Origin: Loripinus fragilis
Lineage: Eukaryota > Mollusca > Bivalvia > Lucinida > Lucinidae
Length of the DNA stretch: 64,000 nt
Direction: 5' to 3'
Assembly: GCA_964019695.1 (NCBI GenBank)
Contig: OZ026530.1
Coordinates: 31,788,690-31,852,689, forward strand
Both the position numbers and the translations under genes were made by a program. The notes below the pieces were generated by a model, which ran no database searches, was not told the DNA's origin, and was given only the letters and a program-made list of their open reading frames with translations. Positions 1-10,660 of the stretch are shown one piece after another (the stretch's first letter is position 1; every line of letters begins with the position of its first letter).

Positions 1-108
1 AATCTCCATTAAAGTACGGGGTGGGCCGGGATAGAACTCGCGATCCCTGGACCTGTAGTCAGACAAGTATCTATACTCGCGTCATTTGATCAAGCGAATA
101 TCTTGTAA
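1..108. other. Unassigned edge sequence, possible SINE remnant
   Basis: On the minus strand positions 20-45 resemble a degraded tRNA B-box region (GAGTTCTATCCC). No A box is evident and the element would run off the window edge, so this is only a hint. Confidence 0.2.
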
Positions 109-142
109 TTGAGTCACATGATCATCGAGCAAACTGAAAGTA

Positions 143-431
143 GGAGATTTATATGGAATGTAAAAAGCGACATTATTCCATGCATACATCTTTGTTTTTG
201 TATGTTGGCAATTTCATTCTATTTTGTAAATTGTGTCATTATATCATGCAAATTGTCATTTAATAGTCGTTTCACTCGTAATCAGATTCCGATCATGTCA
301 TTTCTCGGTTTTAAAAAGGCAGAACTAGGTTGTAAAATGTCAGAACTACATTTGTATGTTGTAAAAAGGCAGAACTGGGTTGTCATAATACGAAAGTGAA
401 TATGCTTTAGTATTTTGACGCCAGAGGGCGC
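143..431 (+). repeat. Interspersed repeat, copy 1 of an inverted pair
   Basis: Positions 143-255 match the reverse complement of 4660-4768 almost base for base. The end at 417-431 (GACGCCAGAGGGCGC) matches the reverse complement of 4467-4481. The 160 bases between these two matching ends do not align, so the two copies share both ends but differ in the middle. Small ORFs over this segment are by-products. Confidence 0.7.
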
Positions 432-544
432 ACCAATTTTACTGGGAATAAATAATTTCTCCCATGCAAGTAGAACTCGCTGCAAACGGTGTTAAGGATG
501 ATTTTTTACCAAGAAGTTCCCCCTACGTGGGATTTGATTCTTTA

Positions 545-718
545 CATCCCATCAACAATTTTTTCAGTTATGTAGGGACAGGTCTTCCTGGGTTGAACCA
601 GCACTAAGCTAGGATCAATGTGTCTTGCTCAAGGACACATAACAGTGACGCCGGTGAGGCTCGAACCCGCGGCCTCTCGGTCTCAAGTCAAGCACTCTAC
701 CACTGAGCCACTGCCCTC
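545..718 (-). mobile_element. tRNA-derived SINE
   Basis: Read on the minus strand, the segment starts with a tRNA-like head. The A-box region is GGCTCAGTGGTAGAGTGC and the B box is GGTTCGAGCC, followed by a body containing a short TGTCCTTGAGCAAGACACA motif. A degraded relative lies at 12600-12725. The tRNA part is not flanked by a pairing acceptor stem, so it is a SINE head and not a working tRNA gene. Confidence 0.75.
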
Positions 719-825
719 CCCTTTCACGTATATATAAGAGAAAACTTCATCCCGTCCCGCCAAGCTTGCACACAACTAACAAATGTAGATCTGTTACTGT
801 GTCCGAGCTACAAGTGAAGGCAGAA

Positions 826-1178
826 CATGCGGGGATACAGAGAGGGGAGAGGGGGTTCGGGGAGAATCATAATTTCGATAGGTTTCTACAGAAATTAGCA
901 TTTGGACGCCCCCCCCCCACCCTGGAAAAAAGTTGGACCCCTCCCCCACCCCGTAAAATGTTGGACGCCCTTTGGAACCTTGGAAAATTATTGTTTTCCA
1001 AAAAATAACCCATCGGACCCTGGGATCGGTCCCCTCTGTAAAACTGTTAAATAAGGTGAGGACTAAAAACAGCAAAAATAACAAAAAAACACTGTCCGAG
1101 CTTTTTACTGTCAGGTGGGCCTGGACCCTCTGCCCCCCTCCCCCCTCCCTTGGTAAAAATTTCCTGGATCCGCACATG
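826..1178. mobile_element. GGATCC-ended MITE, copy 1 (degraded)
   Basis: The left end CATGCGGGGATACAGAG and right end CTGGATCCGCACATG are decayed inverted repeats. The interior has runs of C and TTGGACCCC motifs and aligns through its length with 31798-32082. The ORFs that cover it in both strands come from the low-complexity C/G runs. Confidence 0.75.
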
Positions 1179-1508
1179 CAGATGCAGAAGACACATAATG
1201 CCGCATTAAATACGGTCATGTATTTGCCCTGTTTCTTACTTTGAACCATTTCTCCTCAAATCGCCTCCCTTTAATAGTACAACTGCATCTTATTTATTTT
1301 TCATGCTGTCATGAAAGCTGATGTATTTATAAAGTATAAGATTATATTTGCAGATTATAAAAAAAAAGAAATTTTAGTAAAATAGAGGTGCTTTCTTCTT
1401 TTTCAGAAAAAAGAATCACATCATAATATTTGTAAATTTATAAGTATTTAATAGTTAAAAAGTGCATTGACAATCGAAATCTTTTAAATGTATCGTCAAT
1501 TCCTAGTT

Positions 1509-1860
1509 CGCAGGTTCGATTCCGGCTTCTCCCAGTCTGTCGGATGAGACTTTAAGCCATTGCCCTGTCTTCTGAAACGCTTTAAAACCAGAACCACTGC
1601 CAGTTGAGCCTTCGCCAGTTCCTGGACAAAGAACCACTAAAATCATAAACCCACTCGGCCAGTACTGGTACAGCCAAGGAACAATTCCTAGTTCTCCCAG
1701 TCTGTCGGATGAGACTTCAAGCCATTTGCCCCGTCTTCTGAGACGCTTTAAAACCAGAACCACTGCCGGTTGAGCCTCCAGGAGTTCCTGGACAAAGAAC
1801 CGCGAAAAGCATAAACCCACCCGGCCAGTACTGGTACAGTTAAGGAACACGGCCACAAAC
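1509..1860 (+). repeat. Tandemly duplicated SINE-like unit, period about 165 bp
   Basis: A B-box-like GGTTCGATTCC at 1513-1523 is followed by CCCAGTCTGTCGGATGAGAC at 1531. The same text recurs at 1696, giving two units in tandem, each ending in a CCAGTACTGGTACAG palindrome. A third, diverged start of the unit lies at 2035-2095. The segment looks like a tRNA-derived SINE whose body was duplicated. Confidence 0.7.
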
Positions 1861-2469
1861 AATAATTCCCACTTTCAGTTAAGCCTTTGGGGTTCCCCGT
1901 CCTAAAATACACACACAAGTCGTAAACCCTTCCAGCCTGATGCTGGTTACTACCCAGGGAAAGTCACTAAAAGTGGTAAAGTGGAAAAGTCACTCGCGCG
2001 CGTTGTACCCAGGGCTCCTGAGTTCCATCCCCAGCTCTTCCAGTCTGTCTGACATGACTTAAAGCCATCGTCCTGTCTTCTTAGATGAACCGCTGCCTGT
2101 TTAGGATTCGGGATAGATAAATACAGCTTTTAAGATCCGGGCGTTTGGGCGCATTCCTAATTATATAGTGCACAAGTTTAAAAGCTATCTCCGGGGGCTA
2201 GAAGTGTTTTTTGGGGGGGCCTTAGCTTAGACCCCTCTACCAAACGACCAAATTCTTACCCGAGAGCCCCTCCCCCCCTGACCCCCTCAAGAGTGCTTCC
2301 TGTCTGCGACAATTGTCATAACACATCAACTATATTTAAGGATAGCAATAAAACACTTGGGCCTCGACTCGAGAAACTCTGTCGTCGGAGTTTGAAAACA
2401 ACAAAGGCCCAGACAAGCCTGTGCATCCGTGCAGACTGGTTAGCGCCTTTGTTATTATATCATCAGTCG

Positions 2470-2610
2470 CTTTCCTGAGGCATTTTATAGAGTACGCACT
2501 CTTGAGGGGGTCAGGGGGCTCTCCCCTATATGGGTCCATGGGTGAAGCCATGTGGCAGAAAATGGTTTTTGTGCAATTCAAAGGGCTAAAAGAAGCCCTT
2601 AAGCATGCTA
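2470..2610 (+). repeat. Interspersed repeat shared with 7130-7262
   Basis: The text from TTCCTGAGGCATTTTATAGAG to GGGCTAAAA matches 7130-7255 in direct orientation, including a TAGAGT.CGCACTCT palindrome and a GTCGG or GTCAGGG stretch. The bases just before it (2395-2460) resemble half of the MITE family at 3674-3914. Confidence 0.6.
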
Positions 2611-2649
2611 AGGCACGCAGCTAAACACTTTTGAGGCCCTGGAAGGGGT

Positions 2650-2870
2650 GGGGGATCCCAGTATCCCATATCCCTTTAAGTATTTTGAAAAAACATCCCG
2701 CATCCCTAAAAGAAAAATGGCAAATATTCCCAAATCCAGAAAGCATTGTATCCCCATATCCCTAGAATTGATCAAAATATCCTGTATCCCTCTAAATATT
2801 TACAAAAATATCCCGTACCCCTTTATGATTTTGGCCCATATCCCTGTATCCCTAAAACCACTTCCAGGGC
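2650..2870 (+). repeat. Degenerate TATCCC-rich repeat
   Basis: The motif ATATCCC/TATCCCT recurs irregularly about fifteen times in 220 bases, separated by A/T-rich spacers. It has no fixed period and carries a meaningless 87-codon ORF. It looks like a worn microsatellite or simple-repeat expansion. Confidence 0.6.
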
Positions 2871-3169
2871 CTCACTATTTGCTGCATTTTTGTTCCAAAA
2901 TATCTAATTAAATACAGTAAAAACACTCAAAAAGACCAAAACTTGGTTTTCAAGACCGATTATCACTTGAATGCAGGTCAAAGTATTACAGAAAGCTCCA
3001 AGAGGAGCATTCTGCAATACTTTCGAGCTTCATTAAGCTACCATTCATCATTAAGACCGGTTGTTGTCCATTTTTGAGTAGCCTATACTGGCTGTGTCAA
3101 GTTATACACACATGCATATTTGCATACACGTAGGTACGCCCCTGATCATATCTAAATTTGCTACTGGCG

Positions 3170-3375
3170 AAATTTGAATTACACTGTTTCTAGCGATTTT
3201 TGATCCCCGTTCGTCGATTGTTAAAAGCGTTTTCGATTGCCACCTATCCGGTGTGAAACAAAATTATTTTTAACAGACAAGTGGCAATCAAAAACACTGT
3301 TTCTAGCGATTTTTGATCCCGGTTCATCACTTGCTCAGAGCGTTTTCGATTGCCGCCTATCCGGTGTGATAAAGG
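3170..3375 (+). repeat. Duplicated TTTCGATTGCC repeat
   Basis: An 80-base unit running from CTGTTTCTAGCGATTTTTGA to GCCTATCCGGTGTGA occurs at about 3182-3260 and again at 3296-3372. A related copy, partly inverted within itself, lies at 56305-56480. Confidence 0.7.
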
Positions 3376-3479
3376 AGCCTATTTTATGGTAATTGAAAAG
3401 GTTTGGTCATTTCTCCATAAAACATTAGCGACGATATGTTAACTTGCAGACGATGTCCTTGAGCGGGCTTAAATGGCAT

Positions 3480-3640
3480 TGAAGCCCTGTTGAACCGCAA
3501 ATGTCACATTTCGCAAATTTCACACTGTGAAAATTGGTACCAATACTTTATTGCGCGTGAAAAATTGGTACCAATACGTCACATTTTTCATACCAATATT
3601 TCACATTTTGTGAAATTTGCGCACATAGTGAAATTATATG
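3480..3640. repeat. Short internally repeated AT-rich segment
   Basis: GAAAAATTGGTACCAATAC and related words recur several times in both orientations between 3500 and 3640. Inverted words TTTCGCAAATTTCACA and TGTGAAATTTGCG stand at its two sides, as in a small foldback element. Confidence 0.45.
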
Positions 3641-3673
3641 TAGCATACATATAATATTTTTCGACATCTATAT

Positions 3674-3914
3674 ATGAGCCGTGACATGTGATTTCCAATA
3701 ATGTGGCATTTTGACAAGTGTAGACTCAGACGTGCCTGTGCAGCCTCCTTTTAAGCTAAAAACCTCCAAATGATGTTCACTCAGTAGCTTAACACTCATA
3801 GAATCTTCAAGGGACTAGCAAAGGCTCTGATCAGACTGCCCGTATGCACAGGCTGATCTGAGACTTTGTTGGTTGCACATACCACATTGTTGGAAATCTC
3901 ATGCCCCGGCTCAT
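3674..3914. mobile_element. TGAGCC MITE, copy 1
   Basis: A 241 bp element with imperfect terminal inverted repeats of about 40 bp. The left end begins ATGAGCCGTGACATGTGATT and the right end is its near complement, ending GGCTCAT. Two other copies are at 20222-20453 (opposite orientation) and 56535-56778 (same orientation). A half copy sits at 34665-34740. There is no coding capacity. Confidence 0.85.
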
Positions 3915-4466
3915 GTATGAATGGGGTTAGTTTTGAAATTCTGGGCTGCTCATCGGCACCAATATGACTTCCAAGTTACCCCCACCTTTTTTTCTTCCAA
4001 TGGATCACATGTTCAGAATTTAGTATACCACTAATGAACTTGAAATGCATGATAAAAATGGAAAAAGATGGGCTTTATATCTCAGCTTTAGATAATGCAA
4101 AAACTATAATGCTCTAATCTTTTTTAAAAAGCCAAGCTTGTACATGTATTCCTGAATTTTTTCCCTTAAAACGGAAGACATGCATACATTTGCACATTTT
4201 GAATGATTTTTTAATGTCCATTCTATTTATTTCGTTAAAATTTTAATGCGCTTATATTTATGAGATTCTACATGGACTTTTTAATTAGAGATTGCCTTTT
4301 GTGTCCTATAACAAACGGTTTACAAAAAAGACGAAAAAAAATTGATATTTTTATGGTCTCTTAGTTTTTTTACTCTTATCCACCTTAGAGATAAACCATT
4401 GTAGTTAAAATAACTCTCATCACCGATTTACGAATAAGGGATACTCTGTAAATTATAAATGAAAGC
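3915..4466. other. Non-coding stretch, nothing recognised
   Basis: This is AT-rich unique-looking sequence with short homopolymer runs. I see no long ORF, RNA gene or clear repeat. Confidence 0.5.
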
Positions 4467-4768
4467 GCGCCCTCTGGCGTCAAAATATCTAGCATTGAAA
4501 GAAGTGGGAATTACCGCCAATATTCAATGCGTCAACTTTCTGTTTTGAATGAATGGAGTGTCATTTTATAAAGCTGTTAGAGCTATTCTCTATTTCTAAA
4601 TTACTTTGTATTATTTGTAATTCGTCAGTATGCATCCGAAGCTGTTATCATACTACAATTCACATGATATAATGACACAATTTACAAAATAAAATGAAAT
4701 TGCCAACATACAAAAACAAAGATGTATGCATTGAATAATGTCGCTTTTTACCTTCCATAGATTTATAT
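4467..4768 (-). repeat. Interspersed repeat, copy 2 of an inverted pair
   Basis: This is the reverse complement of the ends of 143-431. It starts GCGCCCTCTGGCGTC, has a non-matching middle, and then about 110 bases of near identity ending at 4768. Confidence 0.7.
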
Positions 4769-5360
4769 GTTTCCTGGTAGAGGTGAGTCATAGGTCTAAT
4801 AAAAATCTTATCTAAGTAATATTTATTCACAATATTTGTCATTTCAAGTCCAGGGTTGTTTGTGGTTGGTTCATGAAAAAAAACAAGGTAGGCTTTTTTT
4901 TTTTAAAAAAAAACTTAGCTTAGTTCACTTAGCTTGTGAGAGCTAGCTAGGCCTGGCAGGATCTAATTTGCCCCCATGATAATACAGATCCTGGTGAATA
5001 ATTAAAAATGTCAGTTTTAGCATTTCGCCATAACAATCACCTTGAAATTGAAGGTCAAACTAGATCTACTGATTGTTTGAATAACATATGTTTATGTTAG
5101 AAATCCTTTCCGAAGAGATGGATAAAAAATTGCTGTCATAAAATTGGGTTCCACAGATGTCAAGGCACGCTTGTCCGTCCATTTAAAAGGAACAGAAATA
5201 AAATGCGATATTCCACAATTCACCAGTTCAATAAAATATAATTTTATGTCCGTTACATGTAACCCATATTAATGTTGTCTATGCGCAGCCTGATTGAGTC
5301 GAATCATAGGTCTAGTTAAGAAAAAAAACTTGCAGCACAAATTGTATATGTTTATTATTT
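4769..5360. other. Non-coding stretch with a T11/A10 tract
   Basis: No gene is seen. A poly-T run followed directly by poly-A stands at about 4890-4912 and is self-complementary. The rest has no recognised structure. Confidence 0.5.
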
Positions 5361-5369
5361 TGTGCTAAA

Positions 5370-5525
5370 AAGAACCGCCTCATCGAGACGGTTCTTTTGT
5401 GGTTTTGAGACTATAGACTGGTTTTGTGGTTTTGGTAGAGATTTCAAGTATGTCTTGGGTGTTCTAAAACATCTCACTGAGACAGCTCTTGAAGTACCCA
5501 CAACATGTTTTGGTTGAGAAATAGG
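5370..5525. repeat. Hairpin-bearing repeat
   Basis: AAGAACCG and CGGTTCTT form a perfect stem around CCTCATCGAGA near 5370-5397. The part at 5493-5525 is the reverse complement of 48925-48958, and the hairpin is echoed beside that copy, so this is a dispersed element. Confidence 0.55.
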
Positions 5526-6782
5526 AATACGCTCTCTTATCCAGAGGCATGAGAATGCTGTGCCCAGGTTCATATGTATGATATATAGGCGTGCATGTAT
5601 GTTTAGAACTGAAAAAAACAACAACAAAAAACAAACAAACAAACAACTTCAAAACAACAGCAGATGTCTGTATCGGAATTACTTGCTGATGCTTTTAAAA
5701 ACTGTCACATATGATGGTGCCTGATGGGATCCACCGAGGGGTCGAAATAGTTGTTAACACATTAATGGTTCGGGTTCAAAAAAGCTGTCGTAAGCATTTG
5801 AAATACGGCGAATGCTTGTAAAATAAGCTTGGTTTCACAAGCAAAATGGCCTCAAAATGCATTAGAATCTCTTCTTCAGACATCTTGATTTAGAAAATTT
5901 TCTTGGGGGAGGACCCCGAAACTCCCATTAACAAAGGGGATATCTCTCCCTCCATTGCTTGTGCTTGCGACAATCGGGAAGGCCTGCGGCTTTCCATGAC
6001 GGTACCACTTTCAAAAAGCAGCCGAAGACGGCCCCTGTTCATCGTATATATAACATTAACTTTGGTAAATGGAGCGACTTTTTTTCTTCTAAAAGCTAGA
6101 CTAAAACGGCGGTTGGACGTGCTTTTATACCAAAATATTTGTTTTAATATTGCTAAAATTGTACCAAAAGTCCATATCTATAAAGCCAATAGTAATTTTT
6201 TATGACATTTCAAAAAGTGAAGAGTGAAACGCTTTTTGCGTGACATTTGAAGGCAAACCACACTTTCTTTTGAGAATAATCCGTACAACCACATCAACAT
6301 TTTTATTAGACGTAAAGTTTTTTGACAATGGATTGATCTCTCATTTTTTATTAAAACTGTTACCGGACATCTTGCCATGAGGATGTACCACTCAAAAATT
6401 TCCTGACCCCAAAACACAAATTAAAAAGTAGCAGGTCCTGTTTCACTAAAATACGAAAGTAGCAGGTCCTGTACATATATTGGCCAAGATAGCTTTTTAG
6501 TTACTACTAACATTGATGATAGTTAGACTAATATTACAGCTTCATATCAATCTATAAATTAATTTTATCTGTTCACTTTCTCTAGAGTAGTATACTGATT
6601 GTCGCGTTGTCAAGGGTTTTTACAGTGTTAAAGTATAGGGAAAAGAGCTCATTATTGAACAAGTTGTTTGCACTTGTTTATTTTTGAGCACCGTTCGTCG
6701 TAAAGGAAGGCCGGTGGTTATATTAATTTATCTATCTATCTATATTTGTTAGTGACAGGCGAACGGATTAAGAAAAATCCAT
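5526..6782. other. Non-coding stretch
   Basis: It contains an AAAC/CAAA microsatellite (5625-5650) and a TCTA run (6727-6745). A GC-richer segment at 5905-6035 has an open frame of about 100 codons but resembles no protein I know. GTAGCAGGTCCTGT is repeated at 6427 and 6460. No gene is supported. Confidence 0.5.
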
Positions 6783-6880
6783 ATTAGACATTTTTCAGTT
6801 ACATCTTACATTACGATTTGTAAGTCAACGGAGACCTACTGTGGACTTTATTTAAGAGGGGCGATGTCAGCAGTAACTGG
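6783..6880 (+). repeat. Dispersed repeat, inverted partner at 10459-10550
   Basis: From AGACATTTTTCAGTTAC to GAGGGGCGATGTCAGCAG, this matches the reverse complement of 10459-10550, with some substitutions in the middle. Confidence 0.65.
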
Positions 6881-7129
6881 AATCTATCTTTTTCGTCTGC
6901 TACTAAATATTGTATTTTTTGTCCTGAGATCTATTTTTACCTTAACAAACAGTGCATACCCTGATAAAATGCCGCATGATGGTATTTCACCAGTTTAGAA
7001 GGGTAAAGAACATGTACCGAAAAATATATTTCACAATTGAAATGCAGCCGATTATCTTTATTAAAGATACATGTATATCTTGTTCCATATTAATTCACTG
7101 GTTGTAACTTGCGAGTAGGTATCAGGCGC

Positions 7130-7262
7130 GTTCCTGGGGCATTGTATAGAGTTCGCACTCTGGAAGGGGTCGGCAGATAGGCCCCCTATATCTAGCCAGG
7201 ATTTTGGCCCTTTCGCGGAAAATGGTTTAATAGCATTTCACAGGGCTAAAATGAGCTCTGAA
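7130..7262 (+). repeat. Interspersed repeat, second copy of 2470-2610
   Basis: It aligns in direct orientation with 2470-2610 and ends in the same GGGCTAAAA word. Copy-specific small indels are present. Confidence 0.6.
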
Positions 7263-7511
7263 GACACGCAACATTAACACAAAAAAAATGCATTTTTCTT
7301 CCAAAAATCAAATTGAAAGCTAGAACCCTATACTTGCATCGCAAATTATACGCTCATGAGTATGCAAAAAGCTTCCGCCGATGCAGTCACACATGGCGCC
7401 GTAATGAAGAGACGTCTATACTGACAGTTTTCGTTTCGTCGCCTTGACTGGTGTTACACTATACAATTGGTGTCATCATTAACCTCACAGAGACGCCTTT
7501 TAACGCTTTTG

Positions 7512-7580
7512 CAAACAGAGTTGACCCAGATCAGGCTTCTCTTGTAAGAGCTGTCTGATGAGGGTCTACTCTGTTTGGTT
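7512..7580. repeat. Foldback hairpin of the GACCCAGATCAG family
   Basis: CAAACAGAGTTGACCCAGAT is mirrored by GGGTCTACTCTGTTTGG across a short loop. It is one of about ten hairpins in the window built on the core ACAGTTTGGAYCCAGATCAG. Confidence 0.65.
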
Positions 7581-7816
7581 AAATGGAAATATGATATATC
7601 TGTACCTACATAAACAACGTGGCAAGTAATGTACAAATATGAAAGTTTATGTACATGTAATTGTGTTAGCTTTATTTTCAAACAACATTGTCGGGAACCT
7701 GACAAAGTATTTTGTTCTTGTGGCACATGGCGTCATTAAGTGTTACAGACAGAAAGCAAACAGGGTGGAAGTCAGGCATGTAAGAAAATCATCAAGGGCA
7801 CAGATTCCTCCATTTT

Positions 7817-8376
7817 CTATAATGACCCATATATACTCAACTACAAAAGAGACCCGTCAGTCATTTTTGGGGCAATTATGAATGAAAATATATTTTATAC
7901 CATATTGTTTAGCAATCAATTATGCATCAAATAATTGAATAAGGTAACAGGTTTTACTTAAACCCTTTCGTGCTGTACGCCAGTGTATAGACAAGGGGTC
8001 ATTTCTAAAAATGACAATTTTCAGACATTTGGTTTTCACTCGATTTCTCGTCTAAATTAGTTCACTTTGTCCAATAACCGGAACAGTATGTCCCTCTCTG
8101 AAAAAGCCATTGCGTGTGTGTAGACGCCAAACAAACCCTGTTAGTTTAGTGAAAACTCGTTATTTTTTGAAAATGACCCCTTGTCTAAGCACTGGCAAAC
8201 AGCATGAATGGATTTAAGTAAAACTATTACATTATTCAATGAATTGATGCAGAACTGATTGTTAAAGAATATGCCATAAATATACTTTCATTTTTTTTAT
8301 TCTGTTTTCCATAATTGCCCTGAGAAGTGACTGATAGGTTTCTTTTGTAGTTGAGTATATATAATTACTCATAGGG
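7817..8376. mobile_element. Long-armed foldback element
   Basis: The left arm (7817-8014, about 198 bp) is the near-complement of the right arm (8169-8376, about 208 bp), leaving a loop of about 154 bp. Matching landmarks are ATATACTCAACTACAAAAGA, TTACTTAAA and AGACAAGGGGTCATTT. ORFs at 7639-7934 fall inside the left arm and are by-products. No transposase is present. Confidence 0.85.
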
Positions 8377-8435
8377 GCTGGAGCTTAGCATGAATATTCG
8401 TGAAGAAAATGGTTAATGGGTCTGTCTACAACTAC

Positions 8436-8645
8436 ACCCCACTACGTATTTGTACTAGTTCCATCGCGTTGAAAACACGAATAATACGCAAATACATTTT
8501 TCAACTGGAATTCTAAATGGCCAATCCAAACTCAGTGAACTGCCTGTAATGCATTTCCAGTCTACAATTGTACCAATCGATGTAGCTGTTTTTTCAACGC
8601 GAATCAACGCGTATCATCGAGTTAACATTATAGGAGTTATATAGA
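8436..8645. mobile_element. Relative of the CGCCCACG MITE
   Basis: It starts with ACTACGTATTTGTACT and contains GCGTTGAAAACACG and TTTTTCAACGCGAATCAACG. These are the same words as in the 33042-33622 element. Its ends are eroded. Confidence 0.5.
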
Positions 8646-8799
8646 CCGTTATCTAAAATATGCAAATAAGACACTGAGCTAAGAAATAATCTAATTTAAG
8701 AACCGATTATATAGCAATTTAAAACTACCTTTCAGAGTTAACAGTCAACGCTTTTCAATATGAAAGCGAATTAATTGGATAACCCATTAAAGCGTCTTG

Positions 8800-8950
8800 T
8801 GTTTTGTGTTTTTGTGTTTAACGTCCCACCAACAGTCAAGGTCATATGGAGATGGGCCACAGCTTTAAGTCTCATCCAAAAAAACTGGTGAATCCAGGGA
8901 TCGAACCTTGTATACAATGCAAGTGAATTATCCACTATCCACTACACAAC
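8800..8950 (-). mobile_element. tRNA-derived SINE
   Basis: On the minus strand the head has an A-box region (TGTGTAGTGGATAGTGG) and a B box (GGTTCGATCCC). The body ends in GTGGGACGTTAAACACAAAA, a tail common in invertebrate SINEs. Confidence 0.75.
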
Positions 8951-9294
8951 ATGGGCTTCATAATGCGTCCTATGCGTTGATATATGTTTTGAGCGCAATT
9001 TAAATGCTACCCACTTATAATGCACTGAACATGCTCATTTAATGCCTTTTTGAATGAGCTGTAGTGTTTGTTGGTCAGTTTGCGACGAATAAAAAAAAAG
9101 AAAAACAAGCGCGTGTGTGTTGGTTTTTTCATCTCTACTGTACGTTTTTTTTTAGTTAATCCCGACAAAGGCTCGAAATTAGCCAGGGTATGAAGTGGCT
9201 CATCATCTTGAGTTGCCAGCTTGAGGGATCTCATCAGGTTCTACATTTTTCCATTGATATATGTACAAATCTTTTAAAACTCAATCCCGCTCAT

Positions 9295-9616
9295 CACGAC
9301 TTTTGTCATCTGGTCTCTCTCATCTGCTTATGTACTTAGGTAACATATATAGGTAGTCTAGATCATTCTGGTCATGAGTCAAATCATTTGCTTCCATAAG
9401 ATCTAGACTAGACTGTAGTGCACTTGAATGCATGTGATATAATAAGAGACATCTTTTCAGGACAAAAAATATTGGCAAATTTAGTCATCTGCTGCTGATC
9501 GATTCAAATAGTTTGGACCCAGATCAGGTCCAACAGAACATCTATACAGTGTTCCTGTAAGATGTTTTGAAAAAGTTCATTTAAAAAAGTAAACGGATGA
9601 CAAAAAAAGTCGTGAA
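9295..9616. mobile_element. Possible small MITE
   Basis: TCACGACTTTTGTCATC at the left and GGATGACAAAAAAAGTCGTG at the right are inverted. Inside are a TCTAGATC palindromic pair (about 9353-9412) and a TTTGGACCCAGATCAGG core. The terminal repeats are short, so the call is tentative. Confidence 0.45.
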
Positions 9617-9796
9617 AAATTACTCAACATGCAAAGAAATGATTTGTTTCTATTAAAACTTGCAATTTTTGTTCATGTTTTGCGTCTGTTCTAAATGTCA
9701 TACCCATCGAGTAAAATGATTCCAGGTAGTAAGGAACATCAATGGCGAAACACAGCCTTTGCGATTATGAAATACTAAGTGTGACAAAGAAATGAC

Positions 9797-9826
9797 ACGC
9801 ACGCACGCACACACACACACATACTG
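9797..9826. repeat. (CACG)n/(CA)n microsatellite
   Basis: A short run of ACGC units passes into AC units. Confidence 0.8.
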
Positions 9827-10660
9827 CAGAGCAACCATGCAAGTGACGTAGAACATAAACCAGCTCTCTCATTCCCAGTCAGATGACTGCAAGACTAGGA
9901 ATGGCATACTACTCAATAAAACAAAGACCAAGCGTATAACACATTGAATCATCAACAACAGAACCAGAGTCTTAGAACGCATTCTAACACTGTACAGTAT
10001 AGTCAATTCAATGATTTGATAAATCACTGCACGGACTGGCTACGGAATTGCATCACGTCATTCACTCGCCAGTTTGATTTTATAACCTTATGTATCACAT
10101 ATGTAGCCTTTAAACGTTGACAATAGAAGTCGTTTTGACAACTAACGTACGTTCAAAAGGTACAAGAAAATATGCTACCCTGAGCAGAAATTTGTGTACG
10201 TGGCATGAGATGCAGTCTGTTCTGGATTCATTATGCTTACTTCCATCATAAAAATAATCCGGAGTACATTTCAGTATAATCGGCAGACATTAAAAGCATG
10301 CACCATTTTTCACGACTACATTACATCACCACTATAACGGAAAAAAATATTAGTTTGCTGAAGATAACTTTATTAAGACTCTTCATATGATTTCCTAACA
10401 AGGAATTAACCGAGTCGCAAGTGACATCTAATGAAGTGTTGAAAGTTTGTGAGATATACTGCTGACATCGCCCCTCATAAGTAAAGTAAATCTAAGGTGT
10501 GCTCGACGGACAAATCCTAAGGTCCGCTGGTAACTGAAAAATGTCTATTTAGCGGTGTACGTCACATTATAAAAGGAAGCTATATAGTGAATAAAATCGC
10601 ATGTAAAGAATATCTTCTACGACCCTTCTCATGCTGCACCTCTTCTCAGTTGCATTATTA
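9827..10660. other. Non-coding stretch
   Basis: No gene or RNA is seen. The only repeat recognised is the inverted partner of 6783-6880 at 10459-10550. Confidence 0.5.

Noticed and set aside
794..1249. 151-codon minus-strand ORF and overlapping plus-strand ORFs
   Set aside because: They are produced by the C/G runs of a GGATCC-ended MITE; other copies of the element do not keep the frame.
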